NCBI RefSeq assembly: GCF_014851395.1
Contig: NW_024040485.1
Coordinates: 16,777,087 to 16,841,086, forward strand
Direction: 5' to 3'
Origin: Micropterus salmoides
Lineage: Eukaryota > Chordata > Actinopteri > Centrarchiformes > Centrarchidae
Length of the DNA stretch: 64,000 nt
Shown one piece after another: positions 18,101 through 31,124 of this stretch. The notes beneath the pieces are model-generated. The model saw only the letters and a program-made list of their open reading frames with translations. It was not told the origin of the DNA and ran no database searches. A program made the position numbers and the translations under genes. How positions within the stretch are numbered: the stretch's first letter is position 1; each line of letters begins with the position of its first letter.

Positions 18101-18513
18101 AGAGAATATATGGGACCACCAAAAAAAGGAAAACCACAGGTAGGCCCATAGGAAGGCCAAAGAGCTATGAATCAGGCAACTCGGTTATGGCAGTTAAAGA
18201 GGAAGGCCAGTGTTCAAACACAAAGACTGGAAAACCGCAAGGGCAGAAGTTGAAGAAAACAAGAGCCAGTGATGAAGAAAGCGGCGATGAGCCGGGCGAC
18301 AGTGACAAGTCCTTTGAAACTGTAGAGGAGGGAGAGGAGAGGAGTGAGAAGGTGGCATCGAGCACAAGCAGACCGAGGAGAAAGGCAAAGAATTCTGACA
18401 GTGACTCTGATTTCGACCCAGCAGAGTCAAAGAAAAAGAGGCACAGCAGCCAGAACAGTGGTAAAGGTTTAGGAAAGCGCAGGGGACGACCAAGGAAAAA
18501 TCTAGTGGTTTAA
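15101..18513 (+). pseudogene. Paralogue A: THAP / CPxCG module / C2H2 zinc-finger / AT-hook gene, frame broken twice
   Basis: Exons by alignment with B and C are 15101-15418, 16184-16283, 16365-16484, 16576-16834 and 17138-18513. Exon 1 encodes a THAP domain: C-x4-C in MCSVVGC, W in EWVQF, CIEH and an AVP box. Exon 4 encodes the CPLCG...CLQC module and exon 5 an acidic stretch, six C2H2 fingers and AT-hooks (GRPIGRPK, RRGRPRK). Exon 3 is 120 nt against 103 nt in B and C and shifts the frame. A missing base at 17655, in the third finger, leads to a stop at 17710; the remaining fingers continue in the next frame from 17629. An acceptor at 16389-16390 would repair exon 3 only. Sequencing error is possible, but two lesions favour a pseudogene or a truncated protein. 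Likely ATTAAA poly(A) signal at 18707. Confidence 0.75.
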
Positions 18514-18762
18514 AAAATTGTGAAAAGAAAAGAGCCATATTAAGTGGACATTCATACAGAACTGCACTGATTTCCTAGAAATGTACATAACATGACAGAC
18601 AAAACATGTACACCTCTTTTAAGAGAAACTATTGCTTTGATTTCAAAATATTTTTGAATCCTGTTACCTGATGTGTATTCTATGGGACCAAACTGGATAT
18701 AAGTACATTAAACAAGACTGATGTTAAGTGCTTGTGTTCCTTTCTGATGTAAATTCAACATT

Positions 18763-20335
18763 CAGTACCCTCCAAAAGTATTGGAACAGGAAGGCAAATT
18801 CCTTTATTTTTGGGTTTAAGATCAAAAGATGAGACAAGAATTAAGAATTTCAGCTTTTATTTCCTGGTATTCTCATCTAGATGTGTTAAACAACTCAGGA
18901 CATATCACCGTTTGTTTGAACCCACCCATTTTTCAAGTGAGCAAAACTATTGGAACATGTGACTGACAGATGTTTCTTGTTGCCCAAACATTAAATAGCT
19001 CTGCATGACTAGTCTAAGTTTTCATCCTTCTTTCAAACCTATGAAGACTGTATTTCCTGTTAAAGGGAATAAACCAACACGAAGACCAGAGAACTGTCCA
19101 TGGGAGAAAAACAGCCACTGTCAAGCTGAGAAAAGAAGGAAAATCGACCAGAGCCATTGGACAAACATTGGGCATAGTAAGCACAACAATTTGGAATGTC
19201 CTGAAAAAGAAAAACTACTGGTGTACTGAGCAACAGACATCAAACAGGTCGGCAGTAGTTGATGATAGAAATATTGTGAGAGCTGTGAAGAAAACCCCCA
19301 AAACATCAGTGACCTCTCCAACGACCTCCACAGTGCAGTGATGAAGGTATCACAATCCACTGTTTGAAGAAGACTCAGAGAGCAGAAATACAGAGGCCAC
19401 ACCACAAGATGCAAACCACTCATCAGCAGGAAGAATCCAAAGGCCAGATTGAAATTTGCAAAGAAGTACAGAGATGAGCTGCAAAAGTATTGGAACACAA
19501 TCTTATGGACTGATGAGAGCAAGATGAATCTCTACCAAAGTGATGGAAAGGCCAAAGTGTGAAGATAGAAAGGAAATGCTTATGATCCGAAGCATACAAG
19601 CTCATCTGTGAAGCATGGTGGAGGTAATGTCATGGCTTGGGCGGGCATGGCTGCTTCTACACCTCATTAATATTTATTGATGATGTAACTGATGATGGTA
19701 GCAGCAGAATGAATTCAGAAGTGTACAGAAACATTTTGTCTGCCAATTTACGGAGAAAAGCATTGAAAGTAATTTGTAGGAAGTTTATCATGCAGCAGGA
19801 TAACGACCCAAAGCACACTGCCAACAAAACAAAGGACTTCATCAGGGGGAAAAAGTGGAAGGTTTTAGACTGGCCAAGTCAATCACCTGACCTTAACCCA
19901 ATAGAGCATGCATTTCACCTCCTTAAGAAACTGAAGGGAGAAACACACCGAAACAAACAAGAACTGAAAGAAGCTGTGGTAAATGCCTGGAATAACATCA
20001 CAAATGAAGAATGCAACAATTTGGTGATGTCGATGGGTCACAGGCTTGAGGCAGTTATTGCAAGCAAGGGTTATGCCACCAAATATTAAATGTTATTTAC
20101 TTTAAGATTATTTGTTCCATTACTTTTGCTCACCTAAGAATGCTGTGGTCTAATACAAACGGTGATATGTCCTAAGTTGTTTAACACATCTAGATGTGAA
20201 TGTCAGGAAATAAAAGCTGAAATTCTGAACTCTTGTCTCATACTCATCTTTTGATCTTAAACCCCAATGTCTTCAGTGAACAACAAAAACAAAGGAATTT
20301 GCCTTACCGATCCAGTACTTTTGGAGAGGACTGTA
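18763..20335 (+). mobile_element. Tc1/mariner-like DNA transposon copy with long terminal inverted repeats
   Basis: The left end begins CAGTACCCTCCAAAAGTA. The right end, read in reverse, gives TACAGTCCTCTCCAAAAGTA. The similarity continues inward for about 200 bp on each side (e.g. CACATCTAGATGTGTTAAAC-type sequence and AAATTCCTTT). The interior encodes a Tc1-type transposase with several frame breaks. The element sits about 250 bp behind the stop of paralogue A. The matching 3' flank of paralogue B lacks it, so it arrived after, or was not copied in, the duplication. The expected TA target is seen at the right end but is degraded at the left. Confidence 0.87.
19040..20089 (+). pseudogene. 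Tc1-like transposase, frameshifted; C-terminal catalytic part open
   Basis: The longest open part, 19637-20089, includes QQDNDPKHT and DWPSQSPDLNPIEH, which carry the second D and the E of the DD34E triad. The first D lies upstream in LWTDES (about 19505) in another frame. N-terminal helix-turn-helix-like sequence is recognisable from about 19090 but holds stops. In the family this enzyme cuts and pastes the element at TA sites. The copy is inactive because of the frame breaks. Confidence 0.85.
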
Positions 20336-22100
20336 CTTCTTTCTTCTTAGTGTTATCTGACCTGTAAACCACTTCTAAGTTAGCCCCACAGGTTGAGAGG
20401 TAACTTTACTTGTACTGTACATCTAACAGGTCATCTTGTCGGACCGTTGATTGTCACAAAGGTTGGGTGTTTATTTTGACATTTACTGTGGCAACAGGTT
20501 TGGAAAAAGTTTCAACCACTTCTATAGTTCAGTGACAACCAAGTAATGACAGGAGGATTAATGCCATGCAGTAGTTAGACCGGAAACAGTGGTCTCCATG
20601 ATAGCCTACTTTGTAATCATGTACACACTTAAAAGGGTTGGTTCATTAAAATGTTTTAAAAGCATATTTTCTGACTCTCTTGTGGTGATATTTAGCCATG
20701 CCGATAGCTTTGGTGTTATTTACCCTTATTTTGGGATGTCTGTCTTTTCAGAACAGTGTGAATGGACTGGTTTGTTGTGCTATTTTAAAAAGCATTTAAG
20801 AGTACCATACTTTTACATCAACAGTGTCCCTGTCCTCTGGGTAAAGAGGTTGTCCCAGATAAACTCAGTTTAGTAGCTGTCTCAGTGGTCTCTTATTAGG
20901 AAAGCATAGACTTTCGTGGGTCTCTGTCACCTTCCTGTAGGTATGAGTATGGCTGAATCCCAGTCTGCACACTCAGACTCACAGACTTTGAGACGCGTTC
21001 ACGGTCAGTCCATGAGCATGGCTTAGGGTTGGCCCACTGTCAAATTGTGCAAAGTGCAGGAGGGCTCTCTGGCAGACTTTTTGAGCCCTTTATGCACACT
21101 TTCCTCTCTGCAGACTTCGCCTGAGGGAATTACCCACAGCTTATAGCGTTATGATATTAAATACTGGGTTACCAGGGGAAGCCTGCCTTAAAAAAAAGGT
21201 AAATAAACATGGAAGGAGCAACTTCAAGAAAAAAGAAGTTTACATGTAAGTGTATGATGCTGTTTTGATAAAAACGAGTAAAGTGATTATTTGAAAAGTA
21301 CCTCTTCTCCACGGGTTATTTTCAAATAATCAATTTATTAGGCAAGATTGTTCAAATCAGACTGTCAGTCCATTCATTGCCTTGGCTATGAAGAAAGTAA
21401 TAAAGGTCAACCAAAAAAGTCCCAAACCCACATTTGTTTTGGTGTAGTTAAGTTAATATGATATGTTGCAAAGTGTGGGGCTGTCCCATTACACCATTTC
21501 AGGCCCTTACAGCCCTTAAGCATTTAATTACCAGGTCCAGGAGACATCAACTAAATCTGTGAGGGTTCAGGGTTTAGGTGGGTTTAGGCTATAGGGTGGA
21601 GGAGGCGTGTCATTTCATGTTGAAAAGTGGTGGGGGCATTTTCTGGGGGTCCTTCCCCAGAAGACTTTGAGCATCAAACACTTAATTTCCTGCATTCTGG
21701 AGACCTTTTGTGCTCCAGTTTATGGTGGAAATGTAATTATTGATATTTAAAGGGAAACACAAAATTCAGGTGGCAAATGACAAATCAAAATATAAAAATA
21801 TACTGTAATATAATGCAGTAATCAGTAGGTTTTTAGTTTTTTGTAGCTTTGGGAACTTTTTCTGACAACGTAGATCTGTTTCTTCTGTATTTACATTGCA
21901 GTGCAATTCGGATTCAATTTGTGTTGTGCAAATAAACCTTATCTAAACCATATCTTGATGCAAGTAATTTTTTTGAACATGTTTTACAAATGCTTTCAAA
22001 AATTGATGGGGACATGTCCCTAGTGTCCTCAATGTAAATGACACCTACGGGTGGAGATGGGGATTGGGTTTATTTTCTCTTGAATTGACCCTAAATCCGG
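20336..22100. other. Intergenic between A and B, possible old repeat
   Basis: No gene is supported. From about 20950 to 21520 the sequence has the look of a dispersed element: a GGCTGAATCCCAGTCTGC start, an isolated ATG-led frame with a GTAAGT donor at about 21246, and a GGGCTGTCCCATTACACC end. I could not match terminal repeats, so I leave it undefined. Confidence 0.35.
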
Positions 22101-22102
22101 GA

Positions 22103-22149
22103 TACGCGTGATATGAAACCACGCGAACCCCGTACGAAACCCCGCCCAG
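22103..22149 (+). promoter_or_regulatory. Conserved upstream block of paralogue B
   Basis: This is the equivalent of the block before A and C: CGTGATATGAAACCACGC, then AACCCC and AAACCCCGCCCA. It lies about 155 bp before the ATG at 22302. The order of sub-motifs is the same in all three copies. Confidence 0.5.
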
Positions 22150-22301
22150 GTAGCGCCCATTCAGCCGACACTGCCGCTGCACACATGGCTAGCTGTTAGC
22201 TTAAGACTTTTTAGGACATTGGGATAGTAGTCGGAACCCAGAGAGCATTAACTTCAACGCCGACCACTTTTTAAAACTGAGGGCCTGACCTTATATCCGG
22301 G

Positions 22302-25300
22302 ATGTGCTCGGTCGTCGGCTGTGATTCAGGGCGTCGCGGTGCGCAAAGGTTCAAGTTACCGGAGGATCCGGAGAGGAGACTGGAGTGGGTCCAGTTCCTC
22401 TTCGAAGTCAACGGGCAGCGACTCAAAGAATCGTGCTGGACTGATATAACAATTTGTCGTGAACACTTTACTGATGGTTGTTTTGTAAATGCGAGTCTGA
22501 CTGGCACGGTCCAGCTAAAGTGTAGCGCTGTCCCATCCCTGTGTATCAAGTCTGAGCATGAGGAGCCATGTCAGGTGAGGACAAACTATGTGGCGATGTT
22601 GCTTTGTAAGCTTATGGCTTTAACCTCTGCCAACTCTTTGTGAGTGAAGAAACGTGCATTCATACGTAACTAACGTTACACAGTCCATATTTTGTTAAGG
22701 GTGTGTTTGTTTTGACACACGTATCTGCCTGAGTGGACAGAGTGCATACTTTTTGTTGACAAATGAGCAGTTCGTTGCATAAATAGACTGTATATAAAAA
22801 GGTTGCATACTGTAAATGAAGCGCACAGAAGTCCAGAGCCACAGTAACATTTCAGATGTAATTGTTGAGGACAGCAAATGTGCTCAAATGTAGTTTTTTA
22901 GGTTGACACAATTTGTGTGGTTGGGTTTTCATTATATTATTGATTGAAGTAATGATATAAACAAACATGCTAGTTATATCGGGACAATTTAATCAACCCC
23001 TGCAGTTACATTTTCAATATTTTAAACTCCAGCATTAAGGAGATAAATAAGAAATAAGCCTATAGTAGGTGTTTATACTGTAGTCATGTTTGTTATATTT
23101 CCACATTTATTTTTTTTACAAATAAAAACCTGATTAATCCAATCACAAACACTTTTAAATGTCATAGCAGGGGTGCAACATGTAGAGTATAATATGTGAT
23201 TCATCTGCATCTGCAAATCGACTTTTATTGACCCAGTTGAAGTACTCTACGGACAGGTGTATTTATTGGCCTAGCCCTGTAGGACTATTGATACTGCATA
23301 ATGAGCACTTGCCTTGTCTTTGGTGTATAGACAACATAATTCAAGGACTGTGATACTGTGTTATCCCACTTCTCACAGTTACAGGCCTCAGGAGTCATTC
23401 CACGCCTATGCACACTAAAACTGTAATTTACTTCCATATAAAATAAATCACGTAGTTCGGTAAGATGTATTGTATGATGCTTTTGTTACTGCAACTCAGT
23501 CCATGCTACAACTACACACTTTAACCTTTTTGTTTCTTTGTTTAGGAGGAAGTGAAAACAGAAGCTGCATTTCAGTGTGATCAACTTAAGACCTGTAATA
23601 GTCCATCTACCTATTTTGAAGAATCGGGACGAACTTCAGTAGGTAAGAAACTTGACGTTGTTAAGCGTTAATAAAAAGGGAGTGGGTATTCACTCAAATG
23701 TTGTGGTGGTGTTGTTTTTTTATGTAAATTTAAATTTAATTTGCAGCTGCCCCAGAGAGCCCAGTGCCAAGTGATACTTCAGATGTTTCCATGCCTGATT
23801 ATGGTCAGATGCTACAAAACGTTGTGAACATTGATATGATCAGGGAAAAGTGAGTTAATATCTCTGAGCAGTTGTGCATCAATTACAGTTGGTTAGCTTT
23901 TTAAACCTGATTCTCATAATGTTTTGTTGAAATTGTTTTTCAGAGCTGCACTTCTACAGATGAAAGGGAAGTATGTCGTGAATGAAAGCCAACTCCTCCA
24001 GTTGTTCGGGCGCAAGTGCCCGTTATGTGGTTCTAAAGTAAAGGTGGAGAAGGTCACCTGTGGGGTGCTCCTCATCTTGAACCAACAGTGCCTTCAGTGT
24101 GAGTACAGAAACCAGTGGAAAAGCCAAGTCAATGCCAGCGTCCCAACAGCTGAAGATCAACACCTGACAGGAGGTATAGACGTGACTCTAGAGACCCAGG
24201 TAAGACTTACTACAACATAGGGCTGTGCGATATCACAAAAATTTCATATCCCAATAACGATATATCCCATTTTTTGTAAACTCAATAAATTATATAATTA
24301 GTTACTGTTACTGAGTTAATTTCCAACATTAACTGGTGATATTTTGCTGCATCATAAAGGTGTGATAACTTATGTGATTCTGGAGAAATCCGAAAACATG
24401 ACAAATATCATATCATACAGAGTGAACAATGACACAGCAAGTAATGTAACTAACGTTAGCTTGGTTGTGGGTTAGCAAACTGTTGCTACTTACTGCTGCA
24501 AAGCTAACGAGGACGAGATGGTCCCAGAGCAGCACAGCAGCTCCAAACCGCGATACTCACAGCTCTCCTGCTGTTAGAGCTAACATCACAACAACAGCAT
24601 GTCTTGGTGAACTAGAAAGTAAGCTGAATATCCGTGGGCAAGCCAGTAAAAGTTACCTGACACATCATGCCTGGATCTGCTGGAATAGTGTTGCGTGGCT
24701 CAACAGACTTCTCTCTTTGGTGTGGACTCCTCATTTTAGCTTGCATGGTCTAATTCCTCTTGGTCAGTATTATCCAGTTATGAGTAAGCTTCACTCTCAT
24801 TTCTTCATCTTCTCTTGGTCATATATCACTGTAAACTGATTGTCTCTGGATTTTGGGCTTTTGCTGGGACAAAACATTGGAAGACGTGACCTTGGACTTG
24901 GCTTGGGCAGTATCAATTGTTTCATACCTTAATGCAAAGCGAGTGGCAGGCGCAAGCAGTAAATGTACAGTGTAGGTTACAGCTTGTCAGTGAATTTCAC
25001 ACCTGTAGATTGGTTCATTTGATCCGGACCAAGGGGGAAAAAATTATAAACTGTTGCATTTTAGTTCTGGTACGGTTAATGTTCACACTGCATTTTTACA
25101 AACGAACCAAGCGGAGAAACCTTGAAGTTATACAGACTGACGGGTAACTTATTTATTAGATAGTTTTGGCGATCATCATCCTGCATCATAGGCACATCAT
25201 CAGGACCCACATGGGGAAGTCAAATTTTGGTGATTGACAAAAGTTTATGTCACACTTTATTGCCTCTGATGTGTATCGCAAAGAGCTCACAAAGACAAAT

Positions 25301-27600
25301 GTCATTATAAGCATAATTAGTAATATTAGACTGCAAATCGACCACATATTATGAATAATGACACAGAAACATGACGAAAAGCAGTACAGGAATGATTTGG
25401 GGCTTAATGTTGGGTCACTGGTAAAGTACACAGAGTACACATTTTGAACAATAAAAAGCTGTAAATAATAAAGATGTATTTTTCTGACTGTGTGACTGCT
25501 TGGTACTTTTAAAGCAAAGTATTTGTAATAATCCAACTAAGTAGGTAGTAATGAAATGCAGCTGTTTAATGTAACTTCATATAAATGTAGCTAATGTTAC
25601 ATAGCATTGTTGCAGAATTATTACTGACCTCTGTTGCTGCTATTTTTCATTTCTGATGCTGTTGTTATTAGTAGATTAAAATACAGGTTGAACTAAGCAC
25701 TTTACAAGCTGTTCTCTTTTTTTTTGTCTAGTGTAGTTACAAGTTTGTGTCTTTTCCTTTAAGTTCATTATTGTGATCTTGTATTGAGCACCATGGGCCT
25801 TCAGAAATGGCATTTCGTTCATTTGTGTACTCGATATGTGGATGAATGACAACAAATGAACTTGAACTATCAATTTTTCACACCCCTACTAAACATGGCT
25901 TATACAGATCTATTATAAGATCGCTTCTTGAACACATTTCACAGTCAGCAGATGGATTCATTAGTGGTTTAGCTTTTAAAATAATCCTCAAGGGGATGAA
26001 CGAACCCTAGTGCGATTCAGCCGAACATGCGGGTCCATCAAACTGCTGATTGCCCGATTAGAACCTCTAAGCCACAGCTGCCCCAAATGAAAATGACTGT
26101 CAGTTGCAGACCTATAAATAGGTCAGTTAGTATCAAAAATCCTAATGCGTCTGTGCTGGCATCTCTTTGTTCATTTGGCTCTAATATTCACCCTGTACAG
26201 ACTTTGACAGTGTTACATTAATCCATTTATTGTCATATCTTTCACAGACAGTGTCAACTGATCACGACCACAGCACTATCACACGTGTCTCTGATGTTGC
26301 TGCTGCTACCAATGAGGAGAGTGATCCCATGTGTGAAACGGAGGAGTCGGGTGATGAAGGTGATTCAGACGAAGATTGGAATCCAGTGGAGCTTTCATCG
26401 GGTAACGAGCTTCTTAATGATGAATCTGATGAGGAGGAAAGCGATTACGAAGGTGATTATTCTTACTTTGCCACCCATCATAGGGAGCTCTGCACAGATT
26501 GCGGGATGTTTTTCAGCAAACGGTGGCCTCACACGTGTGAGCACAAAAGTAAACCCTATCCTTGCAACATTTGTGGAAAAAGATGTGTTAGTGAGGTCGC
26601 TCTCAACTCTCACAGCAGAATCCATGATGCAAACTATGAGCATCAGTGTAAATACTGCCACGTTACATTCAAAACAAAGGTGGACAAAATCACTCACCAG
26701 CAGATCCATCTAACTGAAGGAAAGCCCTACAAGTGCCCTGACTGTTCAGAGACATTTGCCTCAAATAAGGATCGCAGAATACACCTTGTGGATCACAGAG
26801 GCCCCCAGCAGTTAAAATGTGACATCTGTGGGATTGAATTTAACCGCCATGGGCCTCTCAAGAGACACTTATCTGTGCACACGGGAGTGAAGCCGTTTAA
26901 ATGTTCGGTGTGCAAACGTGGCTTCAACCAGGCGAGCCACCTGAAATCCCACATGCGTCTGCACACAGGGGAGAGGCCCTACAAGTGTCAGCATTGCGAC
27001 AAAAGCTTCAACCACAACGTGAGCTTGAAGAGTCACGTCCAGCGCTACCACACACCGGGCTCTGGATGTGCACGGAAGAGGGGTAAAAAAAAAAAAACTG
27101 TGGGCGACACCGTTGATGCTCAGGAGAATGAGAACCAGAAAGGGACAAACTCGGGGCATGACAATGTAGACGAAGAACATGACGAGGAAGAGACGGTGCA
27201 AAAGGAGAGAACAAATATGCCAAAAAAGAAGAAAAGGAGGAGCACAGGTAGACCCATAGGAAGGCCGAAGAGAAATGCAGAAAGCCAGCGTTCAAAAACT
27301 ATGACTGCCAAAGTAAAGGGGCGCAAGTTAAAGAGAACACATTACAGTGTTGAAGAAAGTGAGGATGAGCCGACCGCAAGTGAAATATCTTTTGACCCAA
27401 CAGAGGAGGAAGAGGAGAGGAGTGACAAAGCGACATCGAACACAAGCAGATCAAGAGGAAGGGCAAAAGTTTCTGACATGGACTCTGATTCTGACCCAAA
27501 AGACCCAAAGAAAAAGAGGTATAGCAGCCAGAGCAGTGAAAAGAGCTCAGAGACACGCAGGGGACGACCAAGACAGAATCAAGTAGTTGAAGACATTTGA
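22302..27600 (+). CDS. Paralogue B: THAP domain / CPxCG module / six C2H2 zinc fingers / AT-hook protein, 693 aa
   Basis: Exons 22302-22574, 23546-23642, 23747-23849, 23944-24199 and 26248-27600 all have GT-AG borders and phases 0,1,2,0. The sum is 694 codons with stop. Exon 1 is a THAP domain (MCSVVGC, EWVQF, ICREHF, then SAVPSLC as the AVP box). Exon 4 has CPLCG...CLQCEYRNQWKSQ, a likely zinc-binding module. Exon 5 has an acidic run, a degenerate finger (CTDCGMFF...HTCEH) and six C2H2 fingers with TGVKPFK and TGERPYK linkers. A lysine-rich tail follows, with GRPIGRPK and RRGRPRQ AT-hooks. These domains predict a nuclear DNA-binding protein; target and role are unknown. Exon 1 is identical to paralogue C for its first 129 bp, while exon 5 is closer to A. 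A likely ATTAAA poly(A) signal is at 27784. Confidence 0.87.
24222..24300 (+). repeat. Dispersed repeat end (GGGCTGTGCGATAT type) in intron 4 of B
   Basis: TAGGGCTGTGCGATATCAC starts an AT-rich repeat of a type that I remember as common in teleost introns and that resembles hAT-like element ends. Related sequence occurs in intron 4 of paralogue C, in the opposite orientation near 48080-48093 and 49541-49556. Confidence 0.45.
24890..25140. repeat. Probable dispersed repeat in intron 4 of B
   Basis: The stretch around TTGATCCGGACCAAGG and the later ACGAACCAAGCGGAG looks like a teleost interspersed element with partly inverted halves. I cannot name it, and the borders are guesses. Confidence 0.3.
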
Positions 27601-30394
27601 AGAAGATACTGAGTAGAGCATTTATTATGAGTGTCATAAAGAACTGGACCGTTTTCTGTGACATATTTGATATTGCACACTTATCAGTTGTCTTTGTGTG
27701 TGACACAATGTCCAGTTGATTTCAAGATACTTTTGAATCATGTTAACTGATGTGTGTATCATGGGAAAACTGGGTAAAATCAGATTAAACTGGATTGATG
27801 TTAAGTGCCTGTTTTCCTTTGTGTTGTAGATTAATTAATTTCTTAATACTGTTAAATAGTGTAGATGATGAAAGATGTGAGCCACGCCCCCCTAAGTTAC
27901 TGTTGCTAAGTCCGTCAAACTGGCGGACCTGTCGGACTTCTAGCACGGCACTGCCAATGTTTATTACTGCACTCCCTGGAGAAATATTGTCTTAATATTT
28001 TTAGACAATAACTGCATGTTTGGAATGTTGGAGGAAATTGGAGCAACCAAGATGAAACACATGAAGACACTGTGAGAACATGCAAACTCCTGTGCTGTCC
28101 TGATTATATGTACATATATACAGAGAGAGAAACACTTTGTCTTTTTGGAAATGTCAAAATGTCTCTGTCAACCTGTGCTGGTACCCTGCTCACCACATCA
28201 ACGTGTAACTGGCCATTAAAGACTGATGGCCAACTGGATCCACTGGAGGAGTAGAAACTGGAGAGACAGGTGTGGTACTAAGCATGAAGGTACTGCTCTC
28301 CACTTTTGTAGGCACAGGTAGACCTATGAGGGCGATTAATAATTAATTTTTGAAAGTTGCCATGTTCACCTAGAGGTGAATGATTGTTCATTTATTGTTT
28401 TTGTAGGCCTAAACTTACCAGCATTGTTTCTTGGATGATGGCAATGATTGAGGTAGAGGTGGAGGCTGATGGACCTGCTATGTAATAATAATAATAATAA
28501 TAATAATTAAAAAAATAAATACATTGACTGAATTAAAATGACTTGAGTTCTTTGCTGAGATGTGGAAGCTCTTATAATGCAAGACAATCTGCAAGAGTTT
28601 GATGCGGTCTCCTTTAAAAAAAACGACTTTAGGTAAGATGTCTTTTCAACACTGGCAGCTTTGGAGGAGGCTCCATAATGTTGCTCCAGAATTAGTCCTT
28701 AAAAACAGCTACACACTCCCCACATGACTGATTTGATTTGTAATCAAAGAACAGGGCATCTCTATAGGTTTAACTAAAACACAACCTACCAGCCATATCA
28801 GCTTCCTGGGTGACATGACCTGTTCAAACATGGCCTGGTTTTGTTGCTGCTTTATGACACAAGATGTGAACAGCACAGCTCCATAAATAATACTAGATAT
28901 ATAAAAGATGGGCTAATGGCTTAAACTGTCCTAATAACAATATTAACTTAATCAACTGTGTTTAATAACACGATTTAATCCTAAACTATGGTATAATACT
29001 AATATTATACCAATTTTATGCACTTTGAAGAAGTTGTGATGCTAATCGCGGTTAGCATGTTGGCAAGTATAGCGTTAGCATTGTTAATACCAGCGCGGCT
29101 AACTAAGGCCTTTAGTTCAGATTATGTAAAAATACAGGCATAGGAAAATGGAGCCTGTGGGCTTACTGTTGCGTTTTTTTCAGATTTTGAGAAAGGAGAG
29201 GCTGGATCCGATGAAAATTAACAAGAAAACTGAATAAAAAATAGGTGAATACAAGATGGCATTACAGAACAAACAACAAAACAAAAACACTGCAGTGGAC
29301 TGGAAAGTTGTTCCTCTTTTCAGATTTACAGCTTACAGTCCTGATTCTCGCAAAATGAATTGTTAATATCCTCCAGGTATGTGGGCGGGTCTTTTCCTCC
29401 AAATGGCACAGGACCATAGCCATTGGTCATTTGGTTACTTCTTCGTCACCCAATTAGGAAGGGTGTACCTTACTGCTCTATGTTACTTTTGGTCGAACAA
29501 AAGAGCGCCAATTCCCAGACCTGAAACCCCCTTCAATCTACAGGAATAAACAGTCTTTTGCTCTAAACTAATCATGGAGAACAACAGGGCTTGTCTACAA
29601 AATGGTTGACACCCTATCTTGAGTGTCAATGAAACAGTCAAAAAACTGTCCTTATGGCACTAAACAAAGAGGTGTCCGTTTTCTTTACATTACAAAGAGG
29701 ATACAAACAATGGTTTAATCAACATTCTAATGCAAGCGTTTGGCCTAAAATCCTGCAGGTTTATATTTGAAGGAAAGCACTGAAACACTGGAGTACATTA
29801 AGTTTGTTGTAACTTTTTTAAAACTCAACATTACTTACCTTTATCTTCTTGCCTTCTCTGTTCTTCAAGCCTCTTCTGTTGTCTTTTTACATGTCCAGAC
29901 AAATATGATCTTGTCAAACAAAAGATCCTGACTGACCCAGCATAACGACGTCTCAGGGTCAGTCAGGGTCAGAAGTCACAGGGAGGTCCGAGCGAGCTGA
30001 TTTTCCATAGTATATAACTAAATTAAATAACCACTATGCTTATTATGGTGTGTAATATGGAGAGCTGTCTTTCATTTTATTTTACGTTTCTTTTTACCAC
30101 CACTAGCAAGGAGTGACTGTAAGGAACCCTCTGCTGGCCATGGGACCTTATGCCAACACAAAGTTCGCTTAGTTGCTCGGCCGGCTCTAAATACACACAT
30201 ATAGTTTATGTATTACCTGTAAGTATTTATTCAGCGATAAACGGGAAAAGTTCATCTGTATGGAATATCTTGTACGTAACATGGTCAATCTACATTAATG
30301 TTTGGCGGTGCAAGCAACAATCCTAATCCCCACTTTTTGAAGACATTTTTATAATTTAAGTAATTTCATGAATCAGAAAGCCATACTAGCAGCT
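27601..30394. other. Intergenic downstream of B, repeat scraps only
   Basis: This begins with the B 3' UTR (about 27601-27800). A stretch at 28015-28092 (GTTGGAGGAAATTGGAGCA, then GAGAACATGCAAACTCC) resembles a widely dispersed vertebrate LINE/SINE-derived sequence. A TAA microsatellite occupies 28482-28506. I see no coding exon. Confidence 0.45.
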
Positions 30395-30468
30395 TTGTGA
30401 GGATGTACTTAGCCACAGCCGTGCTTTGAGCTAAATGCTAACAGTCAGCATGCTAACATGGTCACATT
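30395..30468 (-). repeat. Teleost dispersed repeat (TGTTAGCATGCT family), left half
   Basis: The segment reads as the reverse complement of the repeat that is better preserved at 60000-60450 (TTAGCATGCT and GCTAAATGCTAAC motifs). It is interrupted at GTCACATT and resumes at 31781 after an inserted element. Confidence 0.6.
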
Positions 30469-30530
30469 CATAAATGCGGCTGCCATCTTGAACCGGTCGT
30501 ACTCCCAGTTGCGCAACTGAAGAAAGCAAG

Positions 30531-30616
30531 ATGCCAGACTGCTGTTTAGCATATTCATGCTCAAATCGGCGGACCATCGCAAACAGGGCTCGGGAGATTA
30601 ATGTTACTTTTCACAA
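30531..30616 (+). pseudogene. Isolated THAP-domain first exon
   Basis: From the ATG the frame reads MPDCCLAYSCSNRR, then NVTFHK, the typical start of a THAP domain (spaced cysteines, then FHK). It ends at a strong GTAAGA donor (30617), the usual intron site in THAP genes. No following exon with the C-x2-H half or AVP box was found before 31780. It is therefore a remnant, or its partner exon is deleted. It is not a copy of paralogues A-C, whose THAP begins MCSVVGC. Confidence 0.6.
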
Positions 30617-30905
30617 GTAAGATTTAACATGACCGTACTATTGGTTGTATTTTGTTAATAGAATATTACCAGAGAGTTGAGAAGGAGCAAGGATCTTTGA
30701 TATTACTGTAAGTTACTGAAATCGTAGCCAGCTAGCTAGGCTATGTTTACTGCACCGGCCGGTGTTCACCCGGCTATGAACTGAGACTTGATAAATCATA
30801 TTCCATATTTGTATATTAAGGTTGCTTTGTTGTTATTTTCTCTGTTCTGTAAAGTGTGTTTGAGCACTGTGTAAAGCGTTATATAAATATAATGTATTAT
30901 GTTTT

Positions 30906-31124
30906 TATTATTATTATTATTATAAGGTGCTGAGAACTGCAGAGAGGGTGATGCGCCGAGCTCCAACAGTGCAAGCTCCTAAGGTGTCGACAGTCACACA
31001 CATCGTCCAGGAGGAGATTGGAACGCAGGATGTTTTTCTGCGTGGGGAACACATTGAGGAAACACAGTTTGGCATCGACAACGTGTTAGTACAGTGTGTG
31101 TGTATGACAGAGGGACAAATATAA
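30906..31124 (+). other. Unassigned open frame inside the THAP-carrying element
   Basis: After a TTA microsatellite (30906-30923) a frame encodes about 65 residues including QAPKVSTVTHIVQEEIG. It lies within the inserted element and could be a later exon of its gene, since an AG precedes it. I do not recognise it. Confidence 0.25.

Noticed and set aside
20589..20873. 94-codon plus-strand frame between A and B
   Set aside because: Composition is like the AT-rich flank, no recognised domain, and no splice signals that would link it to A or B.
26869..27326. Minus-strand frames over the zinc-finger exon of B
   Set aside because: They are shadows of C2H2 coding sequence on the plus strand, as also seen at 17764-18160 and 50781-51485.
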